DNA from: Caulobacteraceae bacterium
GTDB lineage: Bacteria; Pseudomonadota; Alphaproteobacteria; Caulobacterales; Caulobacteraceae
Length of the DNA stretch: 64,000 bases
Assembly: GCA_947475735.1 (NCBI GenBank)
Contig: CANJLQ010000002.1
Coordinates: 1-64,000, forward strand
Direction: 5' to 3'
Shown here: in pieces, positions 36,094-45,474 of the stretch
Position numbering within the stretch: position 1 is the stretch's first letter
Layout: each line of letters opens with the position of its first letter
Made by a program: the position numbers and the translations under genes
Notes under the pieces: generated by a model
Databases searched by the model: none
What the model was told of the DNA's origin: nothing
Seen by the model: only the letters and a program-made list of their open reading frames with translations

Positions 36094-37002
36094 TCAGCCT
36101 GCGTTGGCGAGCGCAGGCTCCAGCACGACCTCGCGCCACGCATGGGGCGCCGCGAGCAGGGCGCGCACCAGGCGGTTGTTGACGGCGTGACCCGCCTTGT
36201 AGCCTTCATAGCGGCCCAGCAGGGGCGCGCCGAGGACATAGAGGTCGCCGATCGCGTCCAGCGCCTTGTGCCGCACGAACTCGCGTTCCATGCGCAGGCC
36301 ACCCGGGTTCAGGATCTCGTCGCCGTCGATGACGACGGCGTTTTCCAGGCTGCCGCCGCGGGCCAGCCCGGCCTGGCGAAGGGCCTCGACCTCATGGGCG
36401 AAGCCGAAGGTGCGGGCCGACATGATCTCGTCGCGGAAGGTCTGTTCGTCGACGACGAAATCCACGACCTGGTTGCCGATCACGGCGCTGTCGAAATCGA
36501 TCTCGAACCGCATCTCGTAACGGTCGCAGGGGAGGAGCGCGGCGTGCTTGTCGCCGTCGGTGACGTGGATCGGCTCCAGAATCTGGATGTAGCGGACCGG
36601 GGCCTGCTGGCGACGGAAGCCCGCGCGGTCCAGCAGTTGGACGAACGGCAGGGCGGACCCGTCCAGGATCGGCAGCTCTGGCCCATCGACCTCGACCACG
36701 GCGTTGGAGATGCCCAGGGCGCAGAAGGCGGCCATCAGATGCTCGATGGTCGACAGGCGAACACCGGCGGCGTTCTCGATCATGGTGTTCAGCCGGGCGT
36801 CGATCACGGCCTCGCCAGAGACCGGGATACGGTTGTCGCGGTCCGTCACATCCGAGCGAACGAAGACGATGCCCGTGCCCGGCGGCGCCGAGCGGATCGC
36901 CAGACGCACGCGCTGACCGGTGTGCACGCCCACGCCGGCGCAGATGGCCGGGGCGACGATCGTCCGTTCGCGATGATCATGGCGTGCGGGCAAGAGGGAC
37001 AC
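36094..37002 (-). CDS. lpxC: UDP-3-O-acyl-N-acetylglucosamine deacetylase
   Basis: 302 residues. Zinc ligands His88 (STIEHLMAA), His245 and Asp249 (VRHKALDAIGD) and catalytic-region His272 (YKAGHAVNN) are all in place. It catalyses the committed step of lipid A synthesis. Its place 229 bases downstream of ftsZ on the same strand is the usual position at the end of the dcw cluster; a terminator-like hairpin lies between, so it probably also has its own promoter. Confidence 0.96.
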   Translation of the reverse strand: MSLLPARHDHRERTIVAPAICAGVGVHTGQRVRLAIRSAPPGTGIVFVRSDVTDRDNRIPVSGEAVIDARLNTMIENAAGVRLSTIEHLMAAFCALGISNAVVEVDGPELPILDGSALPFVQLLDRAGFRRQQAPVRYIQILEPIHVTDGDKHAALLPCDRYEMRFEIDFDSAVIGNQVVDFVVDEQTFRDEIMSARTFGFAHEVEALRQAGLARGGSLENAVVIDGDEILNPGGLRMEREFVRHKALDAIGDLYVLGAPLLGRYEGYKAGHAVNNRLVRALLAAPHAWREVVLEPALANAG

Positions 37003-37024
37003 TCGACGTTGCGGCTTGCGCTTC

Positions 37025-37041
37025 TGAAGACCGCATTAACC
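37025..37041 (+). promoter_or_regulatory. CtrA-like half-site pair upstream of lpxC
   Basis: TGAA at 37025-37028, seven bases, then TTAACC at 37036-37041. This is one mismatch from the TTAA-N7-TTAA CtrA consensus, placed about 23-37 bases before the lpxC start. A short degenerate motif such as this can arise by chance. Confidence 0.3.
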
Positions 37042-37161
37042 GAAGCTGGATGCCTACCCACCCCGACGGCCAGGGAAAACCAAAGTCGGGTTTCGGATTG
37101 TTACGCGACGGCGAGGCAGCGGGCAGTTCGTCTGAGACTTCCGAGGCTGCGAGACCAATCC

Positions 37162-37199
37162 CTGAAAGGAAAGGGGGCGGCCCGTCCGGACCGCCCCCT
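37162..37199 (-). terminator. Rho-independent-like terminator after ftsZ
   Basis: GGGGGCGG at 37173-37180 pairs with CCGCCCCC at 37191-37198; the inner CCG/CGG can pair too after one mismatch. Read on the minus strand, downstream of ftsZ, the stem is followed by a TTTCCTTTC tract. This should end or weaken transcription between ftsZ and lpxC. Confidence 0.65.
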
Positions 37200-37231
37200 G
37201 CTACGTCTTGGCCGCTGCCCGCTGCGTGAAC

Positions 37232-38767
37232 CTAGTTTGCCAGTCGTCTCAGGAACGACGGGATTTCCAGGTCGTCCTCGGCCGGAGCCGGTTCAGACTG
37301 GGCGGTCTGACGGAGTTCGGGTTGAGGTTGCGAGCGCGTAGCCGAGGGCTGGACCGGCGCGTAGGCGGACTGGGCGCGCGGCTTCTTGCCGAACAGGCTC
37401 CAGCCCGAGCGACGGTGATCGGGTTCCTCATAGGTTGGGGCCTCGGCGGCCCGGGCGGGCGCCGGAGTGTCGAAGTACAGATCGCCCTGGTCGGCGACGG
37501 TCTCCGCGACGCGGCCGTGGTCCTGTTCGAACGCCTCGACCCAGGGGTCGATGATCGGCTCCAGGGCGCGGGGCTCTTCCGCCACATGGATCACGGGTTC
37601 CGGCGCGCGCGCGATGGCGGGCTGTGGGGCCTGAAAGGTGGGCACGATCGGCGCGGCCTCGGGCGCGCGATAGGCCCCGGCTACGGCGGCCTCGCGACGG
37701 GCGGGCTCATTGCGCAGCGGGGCCTGGGCGACCGGCTCGGCGCGGCGCGGTTCGTGGAAGGCCGGCTGGCGCGTGGCGACCGGCTCGATCTTGGCGGTCG
37801 CGACCTCGTCCATGCCGGTGGCGACCACCGAGACGCGGATCTTGCCGTCCAGGGCCGGGTCGAACGCCGCGCCGAAGATGATGTTGGCGTCGCCGTCCAC
37901 CTCGGCCGAGATGGCGTTGGCGGCCTCGTCGACTTCCAGCAGGGTCATGTCCAGGCCGCCGGTGATGTTGACCAGCACGGCCTTGGCGCCCTTCAGCGAG
38001 GTTTCATCCAGCAGCGGATTGGCGATGGCGTTCTGGGCCGCCAGCAGGGCGCGGTCGTCGCCGGTCGCCTCGCCCGTGCCCATCATCGCCTTGCCCATCT
38101 CGGACATGACGGCGCGGACGTCGGCGAAATCCAGGTTGATGAGACCGGGCAGGATCATCAGGTCGGTGATGGAGCGCACGCCCGAGTGCAGGACCTGGTC
38201 GGCCATATGGAAGGCGTCGGCGAAGGTGGTCCGCTCATTGGCGACGCGGAACAGGTTCTGGTTCGGGATGACGATCAGGGTGTCGACGTAGCGCTGCAGC
38301 TCGGCGATGCCGGCGTCGGCCAGGCGCATGCGGTGACGGCCCTCGAAGGTGAAGGGCTTGGTCACGACGCCGACCGTCAGGATGCCGCGGTCGCGCGCGC
38401 ACTTGGCGATGATCGGGGCCGCGCCCGTGCCGGTGCCGCCGCCCATGCCGGCGGTGATGAAGACCATGTGCGCGCCTTCCAGATGCGCGTGGATCTCGTC
38501 GGCGCTCTCCTCGGCGGCGTTCATGCCGACTTCGGGGTGGGCGCCGGCGCCGAGGCCTTGGGTGATGGTCTCGCCCAGTTGGATACGGCGATCGGTCTTG
38601 GCGAAGGACAGGTGCTGGGCGTCGGTGTTGGCGACGACGAACTCAACGCCCTCCAGACCGGCGTCGATCATGTTGTTGACCGCGTTTCCGCCCGCGCCGC
38701 CGACGCCGAACACGACGATCCGGGGCTTCAGTTCCGTGGCCGTAGGCCGCACCAGCGAGAGAGACAT
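37232..38767 (-). CDS. ftsZ: Cell division GTPase FtsZ
   Basis: 511 residues from [23 protein letters not shown]-binding glycine-rich [11 protein letters not shown] (about 21-31), tubulin signature GGGTGTG (109-115), and T7-region [11 protein letters not shown] are intact. A long Pro/Ala-rich variable linker (about 320-490) ends in the conserved peptide [13 protein letters not shown], which binds FtsA and other partners. Size and linker length agree with Caulobacter-type FtsZ. A frame extension upstream to 38836 covers promoter-like sequence and is rejected. Confidence 0.98.
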   Translation of the reverse strand: MSLSLVRPTATELKPRIVVFGVGGAGGNAVNNMIDAGLEGVEFVVANTDAQHLSFAKTDRRIQLGETITQGLGAGAHPEVGMNAAEESADEIHAHLEGAHMVFITAGMGGGTGTGAAPIIAKCARDRGILTVGVVTKPFTFEGRHRMRLADAGIAELQRYVDTLIVIPNQNLFRVANERTTFADAFHMADQVLHSGVRSITDLMILPGLINLDFADVRAVMSEMGKAMMGTGEATGDDRALLAAQNAIANPLLDETSLKGAKAVLVNITGGLDMTLLEVDEAANAISAEVDGDANIIFGAAFDPALDGKIRVSVVATGMDEVATAKIEPVATRQPAFHEPRRAEPVAQAPLRNEPARREAAVAGAYRAPEAAPIVPTFQAPQPAIARAPEPVIHVAEEPRALEPIIDPWVEAFEQDHGRVAETVADQGDLYFDTPAPARAAEAPTYEEPDHRRSGWSLFGKKPRAQSAYAPVQPSATRSQPQPELRQTAQSEPAPAEDDLEIPSFLRRLAN

Positions 38768-38801
38768 TCCGTTACCGACCCTTGTTTTCGACCCTGCCCC
38801 G

Positions 38802-38902
38802 TTAACGGCCGATGCGAAATCCCCGCCGATTCGCATTGGTTATGAGCGCGTTAAGGAAACACCCAGCGCCGTTAAGAGAAGGTTACCGGACTAGTCTGAG
38901 TC
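38802..38902 (-). promoter_or_regulatory. ftsZ control region: CtrA-like boxes and GANTC sites
   Basis: Within 140 bases upstream of ftsZ are TTAT-N7-TTAA (38840-38854; on the minus strand TTAA-N7-ATAACC), TTAA-N7-TTACC (38872-38887), another TTAA at 38802-38805, and two GANTC sites (GATTC 38828-38832, GAGTC 38898-38902). In Caulobacter, ftsZ transcription is repressed by CtrA and depends on CcrM methylation of GANTC, so this layout fits the same control. Transcript starts are not known here. No gene lies in the 380-base gap (38768-39147). Confidence 0.6.
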
Positions 38903-39032
38903 GGCCGGAAAGACAGTCTTGAGACGGATCAGGCGGATTATTTTCCGACGGGCTCCGTAACGAACTGGAACAGGGGCCGCCACGCGACGGTCCCAAGGCC
39001 AAAACGTGACCTAACTGCGACAATGGCGGCAG

Positions 39033-39066
39033 ATGTTGCAGGATTGCGGCCTGAAAATGTTGCAGG
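39033..39066 (+). promoter_or_regulatory. Direct repeat in the leader of the TonB-dependent receptor gene
   Basis: ATGTTGCAGG occurs at 39033-39042 and again at 39057-39066, 24 bases apart, about 80-115 bases before the receptor start. Two exact decamers so close suggest a regulator binding region, but no known regulator motif is recognised. Confidence 0.3.
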
Positions 39067-39147
39067 CACGCTGCGATGGTGTAACCGGACCATGGACGAA
39101 GGCTGTTCAAGGCTTTCCGCACATGTTTTTTCAGGGGTGATATCATC

Positions 39148-42100
39148 ATGTCGTCGAAGAAGGCCCTTCTGGGCACATCCATTCTGGCGGGGGTTCTCGC
39201 CCTTGCCGCCCTTCCTGCCTACGCCCAGACAGCGCCTGCTCCGCAAGAGCAGGAGACCCAGGTCGACGAGATCGTCGTCACCGGCTCGCGTCTGCGCCGC
39301 GAAAACTTCGACACGCCCGTGCCGGTCGCCCAGATCTCCCAGGAAGAGTTCGAGCAGACCGCCGTCGGTAACGCCATCGACGTCATCGAAGACGTGCCGC
39401 TGGTCGGCTTCGGCTCCAACTCGCGCGGCGTGAACGACCAGTTCGGCGCCAACGCCTCCTTCATCGACCTGTTCAACCTGGGTTCGAACCGCAGCCTGAC
39501 GCTGGTCAACGGCCGCCGCTTCATCTCGGGCAACCAGGGCACCGTGTTCGTGCCTGACAACGCCACGGGCGCCCAGGTCGACATCACGGCCCTGCCGCCG
39601 TCGCTGATCGCCCGCACGGAAATCACCCCCCTGACCGGCGGCGCCATCTACGGTGCCGACGCCGTCGGCGGCGTGGTCAACTTCATCCTCAAGGACGACT
39701 TCGACGGCCTGGATCTGCTGGCCCAGTACGGCGTGACCGAACAAGGCGATGGCGAGCGCTATCGCGGCAGCATCACCTGGGGCAAGAATTTCTACGATGA
39801 CCGCGCCAATGTCACCCTGGCGCTGGACTACTATGAGCAAGGCCTGATCACGTCGGGCGGCGACCGTCCCGAAAGCTTCCTCGGCGGTGCCTACACCAAC
39901 GCGTTCAACGGCTTCATCCGCAACACGACGCCATTCAACGCCGCCTCGGCTGCTGACACGCTGCGGACCCCCGGTGGCGCACTGCCCACCGTGTTCCTGC
40001 CGGCCGGGTCCGACTTCGCCCGTCCCACCACCTTCAATCTCGACACTGTCCTGACCAACGGTCTGTTCAGCGCCGGCGGCCTGCTGACCACCGGCTACAA
40101 CTTCCCCTCCGGCTTCGGCGGCGCCAACGCCGCTATCCCTGCCGGCCTGGTCAGCACGGCCCTGTCGGGTCGTGCCGCCGATCCGCAAGGCTTCGCCTTC
40201 TTCGCGCCCTCGGCCCTGCCGACCGGCGTGACGGGCCTGCAGATCATCCAGACCCTGGCCCCCGGCACCAATACGGCTGGCCTGACCACGGCGCAGACCA
40301 ACGCCCTGGGCCTGCAACTGCTGCAGCGCAGCCGTCCGACGCCGGCGGAATACTTCGCCGCCAACCCCGGCCTGAACCCGCTGCTGTTCCTGGGCACGTT
40401 CAACGGGGCGACCGGCACCGATGCCTTCGGTGGCCTCGGCATCTATCCGACGATCCCGAACACCAATGCCGCGACCTCGGCGCTGTTCCCGCGTATCGCG
40501 GTGCCGCTGCAGTTCGACCCCTCGGGCAACCTCGTCCCGTACAACGTCGGCTCGCTGCAGAACGGTGCCCTGCTGGGTACCGGAATCGGTGGCGACGGCT
40601 TCAGCAACGCTGCTCGCGGCTACGGCAACCTGCAGTCCTCGCTGGAGCGGACCAGCCTCGCCGGCATGACCCGCTTCGACGTGACCGACAGCATCACCTA
40701 CCGTGGTGAATACCTGTATTCGGACATCTCCTACCGGTCGGTCGGTGCCGCGCCGTCCAACAGCCTGGGCTCTGCCGCGACCGGCGGTGGTCTGGGTATC
40801 CCGATCTTCATCAACCAGAACCCCTTCCTGAACGCTCAGGCGCGCAGCCAGATCGCCACCCTTCGGTCGCAAGGTCTGGTCCTGCCGCCTCAGATCGGTG
40901 GTCAGGACGTCCTGTACATCACCCGCTCGCTGTCGGACGTCATCGGCGGCCCGGCCGAAAGCGGCCTGGACACCGAGACCTGGCGTACGGCCCAGTCGCT
41001 GGAAGGCGAGTTCGGCCTGTTCGGTCGTCGCTTCTACTGGGACGCCTCCTACGTCTACGGCCAGATCGACTCGCGCAACATCGGTGAGAACTTCAAGGAC
41101 ATCGAGTTCGCCCTGGCGACCGACGTCGTGACCGGTGCCAATGGCCAGCCCGTCTGCCGTCAGCAGACCCTGGCCGCGCCGGAAAGCATCGCCCTGCGCA
41201 ACCCACCGCTGGCGAACATCAACACCACCCTGTCCCTGACTCCGACTGCGGCCCAGGTCGCGGCCTGCGTTCCCTTGAACCTGTTCGGCGAAAACAACGC
41301 CGGGCAGACCCAGGCCGCGCGTGACTATGTCATCGCCGACACGGGTTCGTTCAACGAAGCCCGCCAGAACTATCTGCAGGCGGCCATCGGCGGCGAAATC
41401 TTCAAGCTGCCGGCCGGCTGGATCAACGCCGGTGCCCAGCTGGAATGGCGCAACGAGTCGCTGGACTTCACGCCCAGCCGCGACTTCGGCACGGGTGCGG
41501 CGCGTAACGCGACTGGTGCGGCCACCAGCGGCGAAATCCGCTTCCTGGAATACGGTTATGAAGTCTCGGTGCCGATCTTCAGCGACGAGTTCAACATCCC
41601 GCTGTTCCGTGCCCTGGAACTGAACGGCGCGTACCGGATCGTGGATCGCGACGTCGATTCGTCCACGAGCGCCCTCGCTCCCGGCGAAGGCACGACTGAC
41701 GAGGTCTATACCGCCAGCCTGCGCTGGGCGATCACGGAAGACATCGCACTGCGGGCCAACAAGGCGACCTCGGTCCGTTCGGCTTCGATCATCGAGCTGG
41801 TCGGTTCGCCCGGCATCGCCTTCACCAACCCGGCGAACGGCGGCGTTCCCTGCACCGTGGCCACGATCGGCCAGGGCCCGAACCCGGCCACCCGTCGCGC
41901 CAACTGCATCGCGGCCGCCATCGCCTACGGCGTGGCTCCCGATGCGGCCGGTGCCGAAGCCTTCCTGGCGACCTATCAGGGCACGGGCGGCGCGCGTATC
42001 GCGGGCGTCACCGGCAACCCCCTGCTGGCCAACGAAGAAGCGGAATCGGAGGGCGTCGGCTTCACCTTCACGCCGCGCTTCATCCCGCGCCTGACCATCT

Positions 42101-42897
42101 CGGGTGACTACTACAAGACCGAGATCGTGGGTCAGATCGGCCTCGTCGGACCGGGCACCACCATCAACCAGTGCTTCGACATCGGACCGCTCGGCGCCGG
42201 TACGCTGAACGGCATCCCGGCTTGCGACACCTTCCTGATCGGTGTCCGCAACTCGGCTGGCAACTACATCGTCCCGACGGTCAACCCGATCACCGGCAGC
42301 GTCACGCCGTCGGTCCTGAACCCCGGCGGCCCCGCCGTCGTGAACCAGCCCTTCGAGTCGACGTTCTTCACCTTCGCCAACCTGAACCTGGGCGCCACTC
42401 GCCTGTCGGCCTTCACCCTGGAAGCGCGTTACAACTTCTCCCTGGATGAGCTGTTCGGTTCGATGGCGTCGAACTGGGGCGACATCTTCCTGTCGACCTC
42501 GATCTACAACCTGAACCGCTTCGACACCTCGGGTTCGGGCACCTTCACCGACACCAACAGGGGTGCGGGTGAGCCCGGCTTCGCCGAGTGGGAGACGCGT
42601 CTCGACATCAGCCACCGGATCGGTCGCTTCGATCACCGTCTGACCTGGAACCACACCAGCGAGACGGTCGGCAACGTCCAGACCAACCCGGCGACCATCC
42701 CGGAACAGGGCCTGAACTTCGTCACCCCGGGCCTGGACTTCTTCAACTACACGGCCGCTTACGAGATCAAGGACGGCATCACCGCCCGGATCACCGTGAA
42801 CAACCTGTTCGACGAAGTCGGTCCTCTGGAGGACCTGCTGATCGCGTCCGACACGATCGGCCGGACCTACCTGTTCACCCTGACGGGCAGCTTCTAA
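39148..42897 (+). CDS. Large TonB-dependent outer membrane receptor
   Basis: 1249 residues, long for the class. Signal peptide (MSSKKALLGTSILAGVLALA, cleavage near AYAQ), TonB box-like VDEIVVTGSR (about 39-48), plug domain (about 50-190, with NGRRFISGNQG and GGAIYGADAVGGVVNFIL), then a beta-barrel ending in an aromatic residue (YLFTLTGSF). Paired cysteines in three putative loops (VCRQQ...AACVP, VPCTV...RANC, NQCFD...PACD) suggest disulfide-locked loops. Codon choice leans to GGT/CGT more than neighbours, as in highly expressed genes. Ligand unknown. It sits on the opposite strand, between ftsA and ftsZ. Confidence 0.93.
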   Translation: MSSKKALLGTSILAGVLALAALPAYAQTAPAPQEQETQVDEIVVTGSRLRRENFDTPVPVAQISQEEFEQTAVGNAIDVIEDVPLVGFGSNSRGVNDQFGANASFIDLFNLGSNRSLTLVNGRRFISGNQGTVFVPDNATGAQVDITALPPSLIARTEITPLTGGAIYGADAVGGVVNFILKDDFDGLDLLAQYGVTEQGDGERYRGSITWGKNFYDDRANVTLALDYYEQGLITSGGDRPESFLGGAYTNAFNGFIRNTTPFNAASAADTLRTPGGALPTVFLPAGSDFARPTTFNLDTVLTNGLFSAGGLLTTGYNFPSGFGGANAAIPAGLVSTALSGRAADPQGFAFFAPSALPTGVTGLQIIQTLAPGTNTAGLTTAQTNALGLQLLQRSRPTPAEYFAANPGLNPLLFLGTFNGATGTDAFGGLGIYPTIPNTNAATSALFPRIAVPLQFDPSGNLVPYNVGSLQNGALLGTGIGGDGFSNAARGYGNLQSSLERTSLAGMTRFDVTDSITYRGEYLYSDISYRSVGAAPSNSLGSAATGGGLGIPIFINQNPFLNAQARSQIATLRSQGLVLPPQIGGQDVLYITRSLSDVIGGPAESGLDTETWRTAQSLEGEFGLFGRRFYWDASYVYGQIDSRNIGENFKDIEFALATDVVTGANGQPVCRQQTLAAPESIALRNPPLANINTTLSLTPTAAQVAACVPLNLFGENNAGQTQAARDYVIADTGSFNEARQNYLQAAIGGEIFKLPAGWINAGAQLEWRNESLDFTPSRDFGTGAARNATGAATSGEIRFLEYGYEVSVPIFSDEFNIPLFRALELNGAYRIVDRDVDSSTSALAPGEGTTDEVYTASLRWAITEDIALRANKATSVRSASIIELVGSPGIAFTNPANGGVPCTVATIGQGPNPATRRANCIAAAIAYGVAPDAAGAEAFLATYQGTGGARIAGVTGNPLLANEEAESEGVGFTFTPRFIPRLTISGDYYKTEIVGQIGLVGPGTTINQCFDIGPLGAGTLNGIPACDTFLIGVRNSAGNYIVPTVNPITGSVTPSVLNPGGPAVVNQPFESTFFTFANLNLGATRLSAFTLEARYNFSLDELFGSMASNWGDIFLSTSIYNLNRFDTSGSGTFTDTNRGAGEPGFAEWETRLDISHRIGRFDHRLTWNHTSETVGNVQTNPATIPEQGLNFVTPGLDFFNYTAAYEIKDGITARITVNNLFDEVGPLEDLLIASDTIGRTYLFTLTGSF

Positions 42898-42924
42898 GCC
42901 TCACAGGATACAGACCAACGACTG

Positions 42925-42961
42925 GCGCCGGCGGGGATCACCCCGCCGGCGCTTTTCTTTT
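42925..42961 (+). terminator. Rho-independent terminator after the TonB-dependent receptor gene
   Basis: A perfect 12-base stem (GCGCCGGCGGGG at 42925-42936, loop ATCA, CCCCGCCGGCGC at 42941-42952) is followed by TTTTCTTTT. It lies 28 bases after the receptor stop and is the clearest terminator in the window. Confidence 0.92.
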
Positions 42962-43048
42962 GTGCGGATCGTCGGCCGGCATCCGCTACGGCTGCCTCTC
43001 CAAGCGTCGCGCGTCTTCGCTCAAGCAGAAGCCGGTTCACCCCATGCC

Positions 43049-43180
43049 GTCATCCTCGGACTTGATCCGAGGATCGGATGCAGCTCGTCTCCGACAGATG
43101 GAGATGAGGCAGGGCCGGGGTTCCCGTCGGCCTTCAGGGCCGCGGACAATCCGATCCTCGGATCAAGTCCGAGGATGACG
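43049..43180. repeat. Intergenic inverted-repeat element, family B, copy 2
   Basis: Perfect 32-base arms at 43049-43080 and 43149-43180, the same sequence as the arms at 16076-16214, with a different 68-base middle. Each arm contains the hairpin CCTCGGA-CTTGA-TCCGAGG. It fills the gap between the receptor terminator and the convergent ftsA stop; the rest of the 323-base gap (42898-43220) shows no gene. Confidence 0.88.
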
Positions 43181-43220
43181 AAGCGATGTGGTGGCGGGCA
43201 TTATGGAGGGCGAGACCGCC

Positions 43221-44561
43221 CTACAGGTTATCCCGTAGCCAGCCCGCCGCGCGGGCGACCAGATTGCCCCGGTGCACCCGGGGCGCGTCGGCGGCCGTGA
43301 TCTGGCGCGACATCAGCTTGCGCGCCGACACCGCCTCACGGGGGCCATAGGCGGCCCTGAGCAGGACGCCGGCGGCCGAGCAAAAGGCCGGGCCCGCCGC
43401 CGAATCCGCCAGGTGCGGCGCCCTTTGTGGCCGACCCAGGCGCACCGGACGATCGAACACCCGCACCGCCAGTTCCCGCACCCCGTTCAGCTGGCTGGCC
43501 CCGCCGGTCAGGACCAGGCCCGCGCCGGGCTCCAGTCCCGTGCCCGCCGCTTTCAGCCGGTCGCGCAGCAGTTCCAGCGTCTCCTCGACCCGGGGCGCGA
43601 TGACGGTCTTCAGCATGGCGCGCGGCACGATGACGGGGCCGGCGCCGGGCTCCTCGCCACGCGGCGGGGCCTCCAGCATCTCGCGGTCCTCGTGCGCCGC
43701 CGCCATGGCCGAGCCGTGCAGGGTCTTCAGCCGCTCGGCCCCCGCCTTGGACGTCGACAGGCCCCGGGCGATGTCGGAGGTGACGTGGTCGCCCCCGACG
43801 TTCAGCGACTCGATATGCAACAGGCTCCGCCCGCCCCAGACGGCGGCCGAGGTCGAGCCCCCGCCCATGTCGATGCAGACGCAGCCCAGGTCCATCTCGT
43901 CCTCCTCCAGGGCGGCGAGGGACGACACCACGGGCGCGGCGGCCACGCCCTGCAGATCCAGATGGGCCAGCTCCAGGCAGTGGCTGAGGGACGCAAACGC
44001 GTTCTCGGCCATCGACACGACCAGCAGGTCGAGCCCCAGAGAGCCGCCGCGCATGGAGCGCGGGTCGTGTACCCCCCTGGCTCCATCCACCGACCAGGCG
44101 ATGGGCAGGACATGGATCGGGCGGCGGTTGGGCAGGCGGATCTGGGCCAGGGCCATACCGATGGCGCGCGCCAGGTCGGCGTCGCCCACGGGGCTGGCCC
44201 CCAGCGACACGCGCGCCTGAACCCGGTGGCTGGCCATCTGGCCGATGGCGGTGGTGACGATGACGCCCGAGACGGGCGCGCCCGCCGTGCGCTCGGCCCG
44301 CTCGACGGCGTGGCCGATGGCCTGGGCCGCCTCGTCCATATTGACGATGGAGCCGCCGCGAATGCCCTTGGACTGGACATGGCTGGCCCCTGCAACGCGG
44401 ATGGTGCGGTCGGCGTGGCGCACGCCGTCGGGCTTCATGATGAAGCAGGCGACCTTGGACTGGCCGATATCGAGCGCGGCGACGACCGGCGCGCGGTTGG
44501 ACACCCCGCCCTTTTCGAACCTGGCGGTCTCGCCCGTCGGATCGCCCTTTTTGCCCGCCAT
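43221..44561 (-). CDS. ftsA: Cell division protein FtsA
   Basis: 446 residues, actin-like fold: VVAALDIGQSKVACFIM (phosphate 1), CIDMGGGSTSAAVWGG (phosphate 2), VLTGGASQLNGVRELA (adenosine), and a C-terminal amphipathic helix VARAAGWLRDNL for membrane binding. It tethers FtsZ filaments to the inner membrane. It follows ftsQ closely (28 bases) but is separated from ftsZ by the oppositely oriented receptor gene and a repeat, so the two cannot share a simple transcript. Confidence 0.95.
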   Translation of the reverse strand: MAGKKGDPTGETARFEKGGVSNRAPVVAALDIGQSKVACFIMKPDGVRHADRTIRVAGASHVQSKGIRGGSIVNMDEAAQAIGHAVERAERTAGAPVSGVIVTTAIGQMASHRVQARVSLGASPVGDADLARAIGMALAQIRLPNRRPIHVLPIAWSVDGARGVHDPRSMRGGSLGLDLLVVSMAENAFASLSHCLELAHLDLQGVAAAPVVSSLAALEEDEMDLGCVCIDMGGGSTSAAVWGGRSLLHIESLNVGGDHVTSDIARGLSTSKAGAERLKTLHGSAMAAAHEDREMLEAPPRGEEPGAGPVIVPRAMLKTVIAPRVEETLELLRDRLKAAGTGLEPGAGLVLTGGASQLNGVRELAVRVFDRPVRLGRPQRAPHLADSAAGPAFCSAAGVLLRAAYGPREAVSARKLMSRQITAADAPRVHRGNLVARAAGWLRDNL

Positions 44562-44589
44562 GCCCGTGAAACCCCTACTCAGACTGTCG

Positions 44590-45474
44590 TCAGGCCGAGG
44601 CGCCGGGTCGTACCGCGACCTGGCCTTCGGTGCGAAGATCGATGCGCTCGAACCCGAGCTCCAGCAGCCGCTCGCGCTGATCGAGCGCGTCCAGCTGGAT
44701 CAGGGCCGCCTCCTGGTCGATGGCGGGCAACTGGATGATGCCGCCGTCCTTCAGCCGCAGGTCCCACCGGCGTTCGTCGACGCGCACGAGGGCGTCGACC
44801 CGGCCCATCAGGCGCGGACGCTGGGCCAGCAGCGGCAGAAGCGCCCCGGCCGCCCCGTCCGCCCCCTTGCCGACCACGAGGGGCAGGTTCGGATACCGCC
44901 CCGGGTCCGCTCCGGGAATGGCCCGGCCCTGGCCGTCGATGACGTAGGTTCGTCCGCCGGTCTGCCAGACGGCGAGGCGGTCGTGCTCGGTGACCTCGAC
45001 GATCAGGGTGTCAGGCAACAGGCGCACGACGCGCGCCTGCTTGACCCAGCCGACCCGTTCCACATCCGCCTTCAGCGCGTCGAGGTCGAGGGACGTGATC
45101 GGCTGGCCGGCCTCGACGTCCAGTGCGCGCTGGATGGCCGGCGTGGCCTCGTCCGAGGCGCCGGTGATATGCACGCGATTGAGCCTCAACCCCATGCCGG
45201 TCGTGACCCCATCCACGCCCTGATTGAACGACTGCGCGATCCGGTCGGCCCGCGACCCGGTGGCCAGCACCAGGACGAGGACGCCGACGCCCGCGCAGAT
45301 CGACAGCACGACGGCCCGCGGTGTCAGGTCCAGGCGACCCAGGGCGGCCATCTTGCCGGGCACGCCGCCGACGTTTCGGGGGGCCGCGCGACGCCCCTGC
45401 CCCTTGGGACCCGCGCCGCGTTTGGGAGCCGGCGCGGAACCCGCGCGTCGACCACCGCGAACTACCGCGGGCAT
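44590..45474 (-). CDS. ftsQ: Cell division protein FtsQ
   Basis: 294 residues from [20 protein letters not shown], chosen because GGAGGA sits seven bases upstream. A basic cytoplasmic tail, one membrane helix ([19 protein letters not shown]), a POTRA segment ([20 protein letters not shown]) and the FtsQ domain ([20 protein letters not shown]) follow. It links FtsZ-ring and septal wall synthases. It overlaps ddl by 13 bases. Confidence 0.93.
   Translation of the reverse strand: MPAVVRGGRRAGSAPAPKRGAGPKGQGRRAAPRNVGGVPGKMAALGRLDLTPRAVVLSICAGVGVLVLVLATGSRADRIAQSFNQGVDGVTTGMGLRLNRVHITGASDEATPAIQRALDVEAGQPITSLDLDALKADVERVGWVKQARVVRLLPDTLIVEVTEHDRLAVWQTGGRTYVIDGQGRAIPGADPGRYPNLPLVVGKGADGAAGALLPLLAQRPRLMGRVDALVRVDERRWDLRLKDGGIIQLPAIDQEAALIQLDALDQRERLLELGFERIDLRTEGQVAVRPGASA

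Noticed and set aside
37208-38845. A 545-codon plus-strand frame opposite ftsZ
   Set aside because: FtsZ on the other strand has intact GTPase motifs and C-terminal peptide; the antisense product lacks any recognisable domain.
38938-42654. A 1238-codon open frame on the minus strand across the TonB receptor gene
   Set aside because: The sense strand encodes a clear receptor with signal peptide, plug and barrel. Long antisense frames are common in GC-rich genes because stop codons are rare on the opposite strand. The translation is low-complexity Arg/Gly/Val/Asp sequence with no motif.
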